Assembly (NCBI GenBank): GCA_017549325.1
Contig: JAFYVA010000044.1
Span: forward strand, 22,761-86,760
DNA from: Oscillospiraceae bacterium
GTDB lineage: Bacteria > Bacillota_A > Clostridia > Oscillospirales > Oscillospiraceae
Direction: 5' to 3'
Length of the DNA: 64,000 nt
The notes beneath the pieces were generated by a model, which made no database searches, was not told the origin of the DNA, and saw only the letters and a program-made list of their open reading frames with translations. A program made the translations under genes and the position numbers. This document shows, piece by piece, positions 34,763 through 42,844 of this stretch. The stretch's first letter is position 1. Every line of letters starts with the position of its first letter.

Positions 34763-34921
34763 ATGAACAAATATGTCTGTGATCTGTGCGGCTGGGAGTA
34801 CGATGAGGCTCTGGGCGATCCCAACAATAACGTCGCCCCCGGCACGAAGTTTGAAGACCTGCCTGCCGATTTTGTCTGTCCCCTCTGCGGCGCGGCGAAA
34901 TCCGCTTTCTCTCCCCGATAA
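34763..34921 (+). CDS. rubredoxin
   Basis: The 52-residue protein binds one Fe by four Cys: [16 protein letters not shown] near the N-terminus and [13 protein letters not shown] near the C-terminus. The internal [13 protein letters not shown] is the standard rubredoxin linker. It is a small cytosolic electron carrier, in anaerobes often donating to peroxide or superoxide reductases or to flavodiiron proteins; none of these is beside it. AAAGGAG lies before the ATG. It has its own promoter and a strong terminator. Confidence 0.97.
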   Translation: MNKYVCDLCGWEYDEALGDPNNNVAPGTKFEDLPADFVCPLCGAAKSAFSPR

Positions 34922-34940
34922 ATACAATAAACGAACAAAA

Positions 34941-34976
34941 ACGAGGGAGCAATCGTACGATTGCTCCCTCGTTTTA
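34941..34976. terminator. bidirectional terminator after rubredoxin
   Basis: A perfect stem, ACGAGGGAGCAATCG and its complement, with no more than a two-base loop, is followed by TTTTATT. It serves the convergent lipoprotein gene too. Confidence 0.85.
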
Positions 34977-35009
34977 TTGACATTGTTTCCGAAAAATCTG
35001 TTATTTTGT

Positions 35010-36317
35010 TTATCGCTCGCCGCTGCCGCCGCAGGAGGGGCAATCCTTTTCGCCGTTACCGCGGCAGGCATAGCAGTCATCCTCGCCGTCGCCGCCGCAG
35101 GAGAAGCAGCGCACACGCTCCGTACTGCTGCTGGAACCGTAGCCGCTATAGTTGGGGGTAGAGACATATTCCTCGGTGTATCCCTTGCCGCTGCAGGAGG
35201 TGCAGTCCTTTTCGCCGCTGCCGCCGCAGCTGTTGCAGTCCACCTCTCCGCTGCCGCCGCAGACGGCACAGCGGCGGGGTCGTCTGTCATCATCGTCATC
35301 GCCGCCGTAACCGCCGTCCTTGGGGGGCTGTTGGGGCTCACTGCCCCCGAACACCGTGCTGTACTCGTCGGTGTACAGCCATGCGAGGCCGTCGGCAAAG
35401 TTGATGGAAAATCCGTTTTTCCTTATGACCATAGCCACTTCGACGTCGTGCACGCCCTCTACATCGGTGGCTTTGGAGGTGAAGCCTACGATGGGCTCCG
35501 TGCCGGTGTAGTCAAAATAGTAGACATCCGCGCCGGCAAAGTAGTTGTCGTCGACCCCTGCTCTGTAAGGTGCGGTGAGTCGCAGGGAAAAATGGTACTG
35601 CTCTGTCAGCAAGTCCACATATTCCTGCACGAAGGTATCGTCCCGCTTCAAATCATAGAACAAAATGGTGTAGCCGTCCTTCTCATGTTCCTCCTTCGGC
35701 CACAGTTGGTAGTTGGAAAAGCTCTCGATGCTGGGCAGAATATAGTCGGCATCGGTTGGGATGATGGGGTCGGCAAAAATGACGCTGCGCTCATCCGTAT
35801 CCGTCCACACGAGACCGTCGGCAAAGTGGATGGCAAAACCTGTCTTTTTCGCAACGATAACAAGATCAACGTCGTGAACCTCGCCCAATGATGTCGTGTT
35901 ATTGGAGAAACCGACAATGGGCGCAGTACCGGTATAATCGAGATAGTAGACCTCCGCGCCGTCAAGGTACTTGTCTACGCCCTCTCTATAGGGAGCGCTG
36001 GAGCGAAGGGAGAAGTGGTAGTTCTCGGTGAGCAGGTCGAGATACTCCTGAGTGAAAGCATCGTCCCGCCACAAGTCATAAAACACGGTCGTATAGCCGT
36101 CCCTGTCTTTTTCCCCCTCGGGCTCCAGCTCGTAGTTGGCAAAGCTCATAATGCTGGGCAGGGTGACATCATCCTCAGCCAAGACCGGCGCAGGCGGGGG
36201 CTCTTCGCTGTCAGAGGGAACTGCGGGGGTGGATTCTGTCCCGCCGCAGCCGGAGAGCAGCAGAACTGCCGACAGCATCAACACAAGGCAAAAAGAGAAC
36301 AAACGGCTTCGCTTCAT
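35010..36317 (-). CDS. lipoprotein with duplicated domain and DnaJ-type zinc-finger tail
   Basis: This 435-residue protein is predicted to be extracellular. Signal peptide with lipobox LLSGC (Cys24). Two tandem copies of one unknown domain follow, starting at LPSIMSFANYEL (about 53) and LPSIESFSNYQL (about 194). Each ends with an IHFADGL or INFADGL-like strand and shares FYDL, YHFSLR, APYR and YFDYTGT blocks. After an acidic linker, about 85 residues carry six CxxCxGxG repeats (CAVCGGSG, CNSCGGSG, CTSCSGKG, CFSCGGDG, CYACRGNG, CPSCGGSG). These resemble the zinc-binding middle of DnaJ, but are split 3+3. I know no described protein with this order; function unknown. Confidence 0.75.
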   Translation of the reverse strand: MKRSRLFSFCLVLMLSAVLLLSGCGGTESTPAVPSDSEEPPPAPVLAEDDVTLPSIMSFANYELEPEGEKDRDGYTTVFYDLWRDDAFTQEYLDLLTENYHFSLRSSAPYREGVDKYLDGAEVYYLDYTGTAPIVGFSNNTTSLGEVHDVDLVIVAKKTGFAIHFADGLVWTDTDERSVIFADPIIPTDADYILPSIESFSNYQLWPKEEHEKDGYTILFYDLKRDDTFVQEYVDLLTEQYHFSLRLTAPYRAGVDDNYFAGADVYYFDYTGTEPIVGFTSKATDVEGVHDVEVAMVIRKNGFSINFADGLAWLYTDEYSTVFGGSEPQQPPKDGGYGGDDDDDRRPRRCAVCGGSGEVDCNSCGGSGEKDCTSCSGKGYTEEYVSTPNYSGYGSSSSTERVRCFSCGGDGEDDCYACRGNGEKDCPSCGGSGER

Positions 36318-36429
36318 GGGATATCCTCACTTTCGCGTTTCTCTGCGTATATGTTCATTATACCGCGTGATTATGCGTTCTGCAATCTCTTTGCGCTGTA
36401 ATCATTGGTTTTAGTGCCCTCGCAGATAA

Positions 36430-36470
36430 AAAATCCGTTTCAGTTTTGAAACAAAACCGAAACGGATTTT
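36430..36470 (-). terminator. terminator after the P-loop gene
   Basis: On the minus strand AAAATCCGTTTC and its complement form a 12-bp stem with a 17-base loop, followed by TTTTTTATC. Confidence 0.8.
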
Positions 36471-36501
36471 CATGTAATGGGAAAACAAACAGGGGGGACA
36501 A

Positions 36502-36912
36502 TCAAGTGTACTGCTTCAGACCCTCGGTGGCAGTCTCCTCGTCAGCGCTGATGGTGACGGTGAACTTCACGCTGTTGTCATGGCTGAAACGATCCAGCCA
36601 GCCCAGGAAGGTCTCGACTGCATGCAGATCGTCGTTGCCGGTGATCTTGCACAGGTTGTCCACAAATACATGGGAGATATCGTAATTGCCTGCGTACAGA
36701 CCGCAAACCAAACCACGCAGACACTCGTAGCTGTTAATGTTGTACTCACCGGCGTTGACCAGACGGACATTGTAGCTGATGTTGTAGGTCATGTCGGCGC
36801 TGGGCTCGATGCATACCACGCTGCCGGCCTCGGTGGCCACTGCGGCGTTGATCAGCTCGATAAGCTGCTTCGTTTTACCTGCACCGTTGGAACCCATGAT
36901 CAATCTAACCAT
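36502..36912 (-). CDS. small P-loop NTPase of unknown role
   Basis: The 136 residues start with a Walker A loop, MVRLIMGSNGAGKTKQL (GxxGxGKT), and a hydrophobic strand ending in HVFVDNL that serves as Walker B. It is half the size of most ABC or kinase domains and contains no ABC signature. Short proteins like this occur widely in Clostridia as uncharacterised ATP-binding proteins. It stands alone between pgi and the zinc-finger lipoprotein gene with its own terminator. No function can be given. Confidence 0.7.
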   Translation of the reverse strand: MVRLIMGSNGAGKTKQLIELINAAVATEAGSVVCIEPSADMTYNISYNVRLVNAGEYNINSYECLRGLVCGLYAGNYDISHVFVDNLCKITGNDDLHAVETFLGWLDRFSHDNSVKFTVTISADEETATEGLKQYT

Positions 36913-37034
36913 AAGAAATCACACTCCTTCGTCAAAATGGGAGATTAGGATATTGACCCTATGTTAAGGATATCACAGTTCCACAAGAAAAGCAACGAAA
37001 AAAACCGCTGAAATTTTTGTGGAATATGCTGTCC

Positions 37035-38369
37035 TTAGCCCAGTTTGGCCAGCAGCTCTTCGCGGAGCGCCTCATAACCGGGCTTGCCCAGCAGAGCAAA
37101 CATATTCTTCTTGTATGCCTCCACACCGGGCTGGTCAAAGGGATTGACGTTGAGCATATAGCCGCTGAGGCCGCAGGCGTACTCGAAGAAGTAGATCAGC
37201 TGACCGAGCGTGGCCGAATCGTTGACACCGGCCTCCACGATCACATTGGGAACGCCGCCCTCCACATGGGCCAGCAGCGTGCCGTCCATGGCCTGACGGG
37301 CGATAAAGTCCATATCCTTGCCCACAAGGAAGTTCAGGCCGTCGCCGTCAGTCTCGTCGTAGGGAACCAGCATCTCGTTCTGGGAGGGGCCAAAGCGCAC
37401 CACGGACTCGAACAGGTGGCGCTCACCCTGCTGGATGTACTGACCCATGGAGTGCAGGTCGGCGGTAAACTCCACGCTGGCGGGAAACAGGCCCTTGTTC
37501 TCCTTGCCCTCGCTCTCACCGTAGAGCTGCTTCCACCACTCGGACATGAAACGGAAGCAGGGCTCGTAGGCGGCCAGCACCTCGATCTTGTAGCCGGCGC
37601 GGTACAGAGCCGTACGGGCGGCGGCGTACTGCCATGCGGGGTTGGCTTCATAGTCGGCCTTGGTGCAAATCTCCATCATCTCGGCAGCGCCGCCCATGAG
37701 CGCGTCGATATCGATACCGGCCACGGCGATGGGCAGCAGACCCACGGCGGTCAGCACACTGTAGCGGCCGCCCACATCATCGGGCACCACAAAGGTCTCA
37801 TAGCCCTTGGCGTCGGCCAGAGACTTCAGCGCGCCGCGCTTGGCGTCGGTGGTGGCATAGATGCGGCGGGCAGCGCCCTCTTCACCGTATTTCTTCTCCA
37901 TCAACTCGCGGAAGAAACGGAAGGCCACGGCGGGCTCGGTAGTGGTGCCGGACTTGGAGATCACATTCACGGAGAAATCCACGCCATCCAGCAGCTCCAC
38001 CACCTCGTGCATGGCGTCGGCGCTGAGGCCGTTGCCCACGAAGTAGATGTTGGGGGTGTTCTTTTTCTTCAGGTTATAGTTGGGGGAGCACAGGCATTCG
38101 ATAACGCCGCGGGCACCCAGATAGGAGCCGCCGATACCGATGACCACCAGTGCCTGAGAATCGCTCTGGATCTGTGCGGCAGCGGCCTTGATGCGGGCAT
38201 ACTCCTCCTTGTCATAGTCGCGGGGCAGATTTACCCAGCCGATAAAGTCATTGCCTGCGCCGGTACCGTTCTGCAGGTGGCCCTGTGCCTCGGCCAGCTC
38301 GGGGGCGAGGGTCTGGGCGAAGGGCATGGTGACGAAAGATTCCATATTGGCGGTGTTGATGCGGATCAT
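37035..38369 (-). CDS. pgi: glucose-6-phosphate isomerase
   Basis: This enzyme interconverts glucose 6-phosphate and fructose 6-phosphate. The 444 residues match the shorter Gram-positive form. Seen: the sugar-phosphate site [12 protein letters not shown], the signature [14 protein letters not shown], the catalytic Glu/His region and [10 protein letters not shown], and the C-terminal Lys region [17 protein letters not shown] lies before the ATG. It has its own promoter and is separate from the glycolytic cluster at the start of the window. Confidence 0.96.
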   Translation of the reverse strand: MIRINTANMESFVTMPFAQTLAPELAEAQGHLQNGTGAGNDFIGWVNLPRDYDKEEYARIKAAAAQIQSDSQALVVIGIGGSYLGARGVIECLCSPNYNLKKKNTPNIYFVGNGLSADAMHEVVELLDGVDFSVNVISKSGTTTEPAVAFRFFRELMEKKYGEEGAARRIYATTDAKRGALKSLADAKGYETFVVPDDVGGRYSVLTAVGLLPIAVAGIDIDALMGGAAEMMEICTKADYEANPAWQYAAARTALYRAGYKIEVLAAYEPCFRFMSEWWKQLYGESEGKENKGLFPASVEFTADLHSMGQYIQQGERHLFESVVRFGPSQNEMLVPYDETDGDGLNFLVGKDMDFIARQAMDGTLLAHVEGGVPNVIVEAGVNDSATLGQLIYFFEYACGLSGYMLNVNPFDQPGVEAYKKNMFALLGKPGYEALREELLAKLG

Positions 38370-38424
38370 GGAAACATCCTCCTATGTATCAGTATGTGTA
38401 ATCTTTATAAAAGCTCTATTCTTT

Positions 38425-38453
38425 ATCATACACCGCACAAAAGGAAAAAACAA
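38425..38453 (-). promoter_or_regulatory. pgi promoter
   Basis: On the minus strand TTGTTT (38448-38453), 17 bases, TATGAT (38425-38430), about 55 bases before the pgi start. Confidence 0.6.
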
Positions 38454-38468
38454 GTGGGAATGGCGGCG

Positions 38469-39608
38469 TCAACCGCAGAAGATAGCCATTTGCAGGAGCT
38501 GCTTCAGCATTTGCCCCCATGTGAGCTTTTCTACTGACTCTGCTGCCACGAGAGGGATCGTCTTGACGGTTTCGTCTCCGCTGCAGACACAGAGCGTACC
38601 GATCCGGTCTCCTGCGGCGATGGGGGCATCCACCGTCTCGGGAAGATCCGCCGTCCGGGTGAGATTGGCGGCCTTGGCTTTTTCCAGCAGAACGGTGCGT
38701 TCGCCCTCCGGCAGCGTGACGGCTACGCAGTCCTTTGCGCCCAATGTCACAGCCACGGTGGGAAGCGGCTCGGCGGGAGCGGCATCGGTGAGGGAATAGG
38801 TGGAAAAACCGTAGTTGAGGAGCGCTTTGGCGTCGGTGTTGCGCTTGTCGGCGGTCTCACCCTTCATGATCACGGCGATGAGCTCCATGCCCTCTTTTTC
38901 GGCGGTGGCGCTGATGCAGTAGCCGGCTCGGTCGGTATAGCCGGTCTTGAGACCTGTGGCTCCGTCGTAGAAGCGAATGAGTTTGTTGGTGTTGCTCAGG
39001 CCGAAGGTGCCGTTTCGGATGGTGTCCATCCAGATGGTGGTGTAGTTGCGGATTTCGGGATGATGGAGAAGCAGCTCGCGGCTCATGAGGGCGATATCAT
39101 AGGCGGAGGTCAGGTGTCCTTCGGCGGTAAGGCCGGTGCAGTTGACGAAATGGGTGTTTTTCATGCCCAGCTCCTGTGCCCGCTGATTCATTTTATCGAT
39201 GAACAGTTCTGTCACGCCGGAGACATGCTCGGCCAGCGCCACGGAGGCATCGTTGCCGGAGGAGACGCAGAGGGATTTGAGGAGATCATCCACGGAGATC
39301 TGCTCCCCCTCGGAGAGAAATACCTGTGACCCGCCCATGGAGGCAGCGTGGGCGCTGACGGTCACCACATCGTCAAGAGCGATGGCACCCTCGTCGATGG
39401 CCTCCATCACCAGCAGCATGGTCATGATCTTCGTCACCGAGGCCGGAGCCAGTGCCTCGTGCTCATTTTGGGCGAAGAGCACCTCGCCGGTGGTTTTCTC
39501 CATCAGCAGCGCGGCGTGGGAGGTGAGGGGGATCTCCGCGGCACGACAGGGAACGGTGAGGGCGAAAAAGAGCGTCAGGGTGAGAAACAGCGAGCACCAG
39601 CGTTTCAT
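38469..39608 (-). CDS. D-alanyl-D-alanine carboxypeptidase (S11, DacF-like)
   Basis: This is a 379-residue secreted penicillin-binding enzyme that trims pentapeptides in peptidoglycan. Signal peptide at about 1-23. Active-site motifs: SVTK with Ser57 and Lys60, SGN (117-119), and KTG (221-223). A C-terminal beta domain (about 280-360) follows, and a hydrophobic/amphipathic tail (LTWGQMLKQLLQMAIFCG) that may hold it to the membrane. I use ATG 39608, which AGGAGG precedes. Vegetative PBP5 or sporulation DacF/DacB roles cannot be separated by sequence alone. Confidence 0.93.
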   Translation of the reverse strand: MKRWCSLFLTLTLFFALTVPCRAAEIPLTSHAALLMEKTTGEVLFAQNEHEALAPASVTKIMTMLLVMEAIDEGAIALDDVVTVSAHAASMGGSQVFLSEGEQISVDDLLKSLCVSSGNDASVALAEHVSGVTELFIDKMNQRAQELGMKNTHFVNCTGLTAEGHLTSAYDIALMSRELLLHHPEIRNYTTIWMDTIRNGTFGLSNTNKLIRFYDGATGLKTGYTDRAGYCISATAEKEGMELIAVIMKGETADKRNTDAKALLNYGFSTYSLTDAAPAEPLPTVAVTLGAKDCVAVTLPEGERTVLLEKAKAANLTRTADLPETVDAPIAAGDRIGTLCVCSGDETVKTIPLVAAESVEKLTWGQMLKQLLQMAIFCG

Positions 39609-39683
39609 AAGGTCAGCCTCCTGATGAGTTGAGTTTGCTCCACTGTATGAAAAATTGTGGAAAAGTATACGCCGAAATTCGCC

Positions 39684-39712
39684 TTGCAAACGCGACAGGG
39701 GTGTGGTATGAT
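39684..39712 (+). promoter_or_regulatory. promoter of tRNA-Gly
   Basis: TTGCAA (39684-39689), 17 bases, TATGAT (39707-39712), ending 14 bases before the mature tRNA. Confidence 0.7.
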
Positions 39713-39726
39713 AGCAACGTAAAAAT

Positions 39727-39800
39727 GCAGGATTCGTACATCGGTAGTACATCGGCTTCCCAAGCCGAGGAGGCGGGTTCGACTCCCGTATCCTGCTCCA
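39727..39800 (+). tRNA. tRNA-Gly (CCC)
   Basis: A 74-base cloverleaf with acceptor GCAGGAT/ATCCTGC, anticodon loop TTCCCAA (CCC), normal T arm and an encoded CCA end. A terminator follows immediately. Confidence 0.95.
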
Positions 39801-39801
39801 A

Positions 39802-39835
39802 AAAATAAACGCCCGTGTGGGCGTTTATTTTTTTG
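39802..39835. terminator. terminator after tRNA-Gly
   Basis: AAAATAAACGCCC pairs with GGGCGTTTATTTT around GTGT, then more T. Confidence 0.9.
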
Positions 39836-39868
39836 GAATAGCAATCGTGGAGTCGAACAGGGCGGCGG

Positions 39869-39897
39869 TTGAAATGTTCATATTTGTGTGGTATGCT
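39869..39897 (+). promoter_or_regulatory. promoter of the 39933 membrane-protein gene
   Basis: TTGAAA (39869-39874), 17 bases, TATGCT (39892-39897), 35 bases before the start codon. Confidence 0.6.
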
Positions 39898-39932
39898 TTG
39901 AAAAAATAGAAACTTTTTGAAGGAGGCGCTCT

Positions 39933-40838
39933 ATGACCACCTATCAACCTACCAAACGCTTTGTGACCGTCGCGCTGGTGCTGGCACTGCTTGTGAGTCT
40001 TATTGTCACCGTATGGGGCGATACGGGTCCCAAGCCCTCGGTGCGGGTTTCCTTTGAAAACATGGACGATGTCCTCTGTTACGGTACGCTCCTGTCGGAG
40101 CAGAGATCCACCGGCCCTGCCAGCGCATGGGACGGCGATCCTGCACACGCGCAGCACAACGGCATGGAGGGCTATGAATATCAGGTGCTGGACGAGGCTG
40201 TGTGGCAGAAGTTTGTGGACTACGCCGATGCCGACGGCTACTACTTCCTGCAGGAGGGCTGGCTGGTCACGGAGGAAGAGGGCATCGCATGGACATACTA
40301 TCCGCCCAATCCTTTTAAGATCCTGCTCTATTTCCCCGGGACGGACACCTTTGTGACCAGCGGCATCTATGAGCGCTACGCCTTCGACAGCTACTTCACC
40401 GTGGACATGAACGCGGTGGACGAAAGCGGCCTGCTGCCGGTAAGGCGTGACTATAACGGCGGCGTGGAAGTACTCTCGCTGTTGGCGCGCATCGTCATCA
40501 CCATTGCGGTGGAACTGGCGGTGGCATGGGCCTTCGGCTTCCGCGAGAGAAAACAGCTGCGGTTGCTGCTATGGATGAACGTAGGCACACAGGTGCTGCT
40601 GAATGTGCTGCTGAATCTCATCGCCTTCCACCGGGGCCCGTGGGCGTATGTGGCCTGCTACGTCCTCTTCGAGCTGGTGGTCTTTGTCCTCGAGGCGGTG
40701 GTATACGCCGTGTGTATGCGCCGTATCAGCGAAAGGGCAAAGCGAGCATGGGTTTGCGTGGTGTATGCACTGGTGGCCAATGTGCTCTCCTTTGTGGTGG
40801 GCTACAACCTATCCCTGCTGTTGCCGGGACTATTCTAA
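39933..40838 (+). CDS. membrane protein of unknown function
   Basis: I do not recognise this 301-residue protein. It has one N-terminal transmembrane helix (about 10-28), then an outside region of about 150 residues with an acidic, Tyr/Trp-rich character. Four further helices occupy about 185-205, 215-235, 245-265 and 275-297. The N-terminal domain contains DDVLCYGTLLSEQRSTGP, with a lone Cys. AAGGAGGCG precedes the ATG, and a terminator follows. Possibly a sensor- or stress-type envelope protein, but this is only a guess. Confidence 0.7.
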   Translation: MTTYQPTKRFVTVALVLALLVSLIVTVWGDTGPKPSVRVSFENMDDVLCYGTLLSEQRSTGPASAWDGDPAHAQHNGMEGYEYQVLDEAVWQKFVDYADADGYYFLQEGWLVTEEEGIAWTYYPPNPFKILLYFPGTDTFVTSGIYERYAFDSYFTVDMNAVDESGLLPVRRDYNGGVEVLSLLARIVITIAVELAVAWAFGFRERKQLRLLLWMNVGTQVLLNVLLNLIAFHRGPWAYVACYVLFELVVFVLEAVVYAVCMRRISERAKRAWVCVVYALVANVLSFVVGYNLSLLLPGLF

Positions 40839-40847
40839 CGAAAAACA

Positions 40848-40875
40848 GCACCTGCCGTGAGTGGCAGGTGCGTTT
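40848..40875. terminator. bidirectional terminator after the 39933 gene
   Basis: GCACCTGCC pairs with GGCAGGTGC around GTGAGT, followed by GTTTTCC; the other strand has A/T flanks for the convergent TetR gene. Confidence 0.75.
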
Positions 40876-40883
40876 TCCATGTG

Positions 40884-41483
40884 TCAGATATCCTCGGCAA
40901 AGGCCTCGAAGTCATAGAGGGAGAAGCGGGCCAGATTGATAAGGATAATGGACAGATCCCGCTCCGTCATATTGGGGTTATCGAAGAGAAACAGGGTATA
41001 CAGCCCGATCAGGCTGGAGGAGAAGATGGTGCAGGCGATGTCGGCGCTGGAGTTGTCGCCCTTTTGGGCGCGAAAGCTGTCGCGGAAGGCATCGGCGATG
41101 TTTTTCTTCCACTTGTAGGAAAAGCGGGGGTCGCCGTGCTTGCCCATGAGCGCGCGGATGGTGTCGCCGTTTTCGGTGAGGCAGCGCACCGTAGCGCGTG
41201 CCGATTCCAGAGGACGGCTCAGGTCGCCCGAGCGAAAGTCGCAGGCGCGAAAGTTGTTGCACACTTCCCGCAGTTGGTAGAGCACACTATCCTCCACCGC
41301 CTCCAAAATTTGGTACTTATCATCGAAGTAGAGGTAAAATGTGGACTTGGCAATCCCGCAGGCCTTACACAGACTGCTGACGGTAATGCCGTCGATGCCG
41401 TTTTCGGCATAAAGAGACATGAAGGTGCTGCGGATGTGGCGCACCGTTTCCTGCTTGTTGAACTCGCGACGATTCAGTGCCAT
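40884..41483 (-). CDS. TetR family transcriptional regulator
   Basis: This 199-residue DNA-binding protein has an N-terminal three-helix HTH (about 10-58), with VSSLCKACGIAKSTFYLYFDDKYQIL as helices 2-3 (the typical G-x-x-x-x-T/S-F-Y-x-Y-F-x-x-K). The C-terminal ligand domain is variable and Cys/Phe-rich. Adjacent genes are an unknown membrane protein and a Gfo/Idh oxidoreductase; neither is clearly its target. Inverted repeats in its upstream region (see 41484-41697) may be its own operator. Confidence 0.9.
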   Translation of the reverse strand: MALNRREFNKQETVRHIRSTFMSLYAENGIDGITVSSLCKACGIAKSTFYLYFDDKYQILEAVEDSVLYQLREVCNNFRACDFRSGDLSRPLESARATVRCLTENGDTIRALMGKHGDPRFSYKWKKNIADAFRDSFRAQKGDNSSADIACTIFSSSLIGLYTLFLFDNPNMTERDLSIILINLARFSLYDFEAFAEDI

Positions 41484-41697
41484 GATAAAAACTCCCCTTT
41501 TCCTAAAACTCCCTGTGGTTTTATTGTACTACGGCGTGTCCGAGTTTTGCAAGAACAATATAAAAATCGAACCATTTTCATAGAAATGTCCAGCGAAAAC
41601 ACACTTTTAGTCGATGTGTTCTTAACAAACGGCGGAAAAGTGGGTAAACTTAGGCCATAAACTCTCCAAGAAACAGCAGTTAAGAACTCTTTTCTCC
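41484..41697. promoter_or_regulatory. TetR upstream region with paired GTTCTTAAC repeats
   Basis: This gene-free spacer of 214 bases holds GTTCTTAAC (41618-41626) and its exact complement-oriented partner GTTAAGAAC (41679-41687), spaced 52 bases apart, and a small AAGT-GGGTAA-ACTT dyad. These could be TetR operators or a large hairpin. No open reading frame is convincing. Confidence 0.4.
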
Positions 41698-41700
41698 TCA

Positions 41701-41750
41701 AAAACAACAGCGACACCGCAGTGGGGGCTGCGTGTGTCGCTGTTGTTTTT
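41701..41750. terminator. terminator downstream of the Gfo/Idh gene
   Basis: A 16-bp stem AAAACAACAGCGACAC with its complement encloses a second CGCAG/CTGCG stem, with T-runs on both strands. Confidence 0.85.
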
Positions 41751-41772
41751 TGCACAAGTTGACATTTTCGGC

Positions 41773-42759
41773 TCAATCGCCGGGGAAGAAAATACCTGCC
41801 CCTTTGCGGGCGGTCTCGATGGTCTCAATGGTGGCGATGGTGGTTTCGAGGCGGGCATATACGGCATCGTAGTCCTCCTCCTGTAGCAGGCGGGTGACCT
41901 CCTGCACCTCGTAGTACCAGCGATCCGGGTTATCCTGCAGGTTGACGGTCACATCGCTCTCGCGGGTCACGGTACGGACCGAGCGGATACCGTTGGCGCC
42001 GCCCTCGATGTAGATGTAGCCTCTTTCACCCTCGATCTGGAAGAAATTGACGCCCCATGTGTCCTTGGCGCCGGCGTTGGTGCTGACAAATCCGTTGTAA
42101 CACATGGTCATCACGCCGGAGGTGTCGCACAGTCCCGGATGGCAGTTGGGGTGATAGACGGCGCTGCAGGGCTTCCCGAACAGGAGAATGTTCAGCAGTA
42201 CATTGTAGAAGTTGATATCCATCAGACAGCCGCCGGCGTAGGCGGGATCGAAGATGGTGGGCACTTCGCCGCGCAGCAGGGCATCGTAGCGGGAGGAGTA
42301 CTGGCTGTAGTTGCTCATGACCAGTTTGACAGGCCCGATCTTTTTCACCTCGTTTTGCAGCAGGGCGAAGTTGGGGAGAAAAGAGGTGGGGGCGGCCTCC
42401 AAAAGAAACAGGCGGCGTGCCCGTGCGATTTCCGCCAGTTCCCGGGCCTGCTCGGAGTGGGTGGTAAAGGGCTTTTCCAACAGGACGTGCTTGCCCTTTT
42501 CCAACGCGCGCTTAGCCTGCTCATAGTGGAGAAGGTTGGGTGTGGCGATGTAGATGAGATCGATGGATGGATCGGCGAGGAAGGCCTCCATGTCGGTATA
42601 CACGTTTTGGCAGTTGTATTTCTCTGCCAGCGCTGCGGCCTTCTCCCGGCTGCGGGAGTAGACGGCCTCCAGAGAGATCCCCTCTGTGCGCTGTACATTG
42701 TCCAAAATGGAGTGGACGATCGTGCCGGAGCCGACGGTGCCAAGTCTGATGTGATTCAT
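41773..42759 (-). CDS. Gfo/Idh/MocA family oxidoreductase
   Basis: This is a 328-residue NAD(P)-dependent dehydrogenase. The Rossmann part has LGTVGSGTIVHSIL, then the loop EKPFTTHSEQA with the family Lys and Pro, and AGGCLMDINFYNVLLN where many members have the conserved GGxxxDxGxH motif (here the final His is Tyr). Substrates in this family include sugars, inositol and related alcohols; none can be assigned. I start it at ATG 42759, eleven codons inside the longest frame, where a GGGG site is present. It is monocistronic with a terminator. Confidence 0.88.
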   Translation of the reverse strand: MNHIRLGTVGSGTIVHSILDNVQRTEGISLEAVYSRSREKAAALAEKYNCQNVYTDMEAFLADPSIDLIYIATPNLLHYEQAKRALEKGKHVLLEKPFTTHSEQARELAEIARARRLFLLEAAPTSFLPNFALLQNEVKKIGPVKLVMSNYSQYSSRYDALLRGEVPTIFDPAYAGGCLMDINFYNVLLNILLFGKPCSAVYHPNCHPGLCDTSGVMTMCYNGFVSTNAGAKDTWGVNFFQIEGERGYIYIEGGANGIRSVRTVTRESDVTVNLQDNPDRWYYEVQEVTRLLQEEDYDAVYARLETTIATIETIETARKGAGIFFPGD

Positions 42760-42844
42760 AGTAAGGAGCCCCTTTTTTCGAATAAAACGCATGGATGGAA
42801 AACAAGCACCGCCGCAGGAGACGGTGCTTGTTGAAACGCTGTGC

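Noticed and set aside
34461..34921. Deaminase, zinc ribbon and rubredoxin as one oxidative-stress operon
   Set aside because: Rubredoxin has its own extended -10 promoter and the deaminase is not a redox protein, so a common function is not supported.
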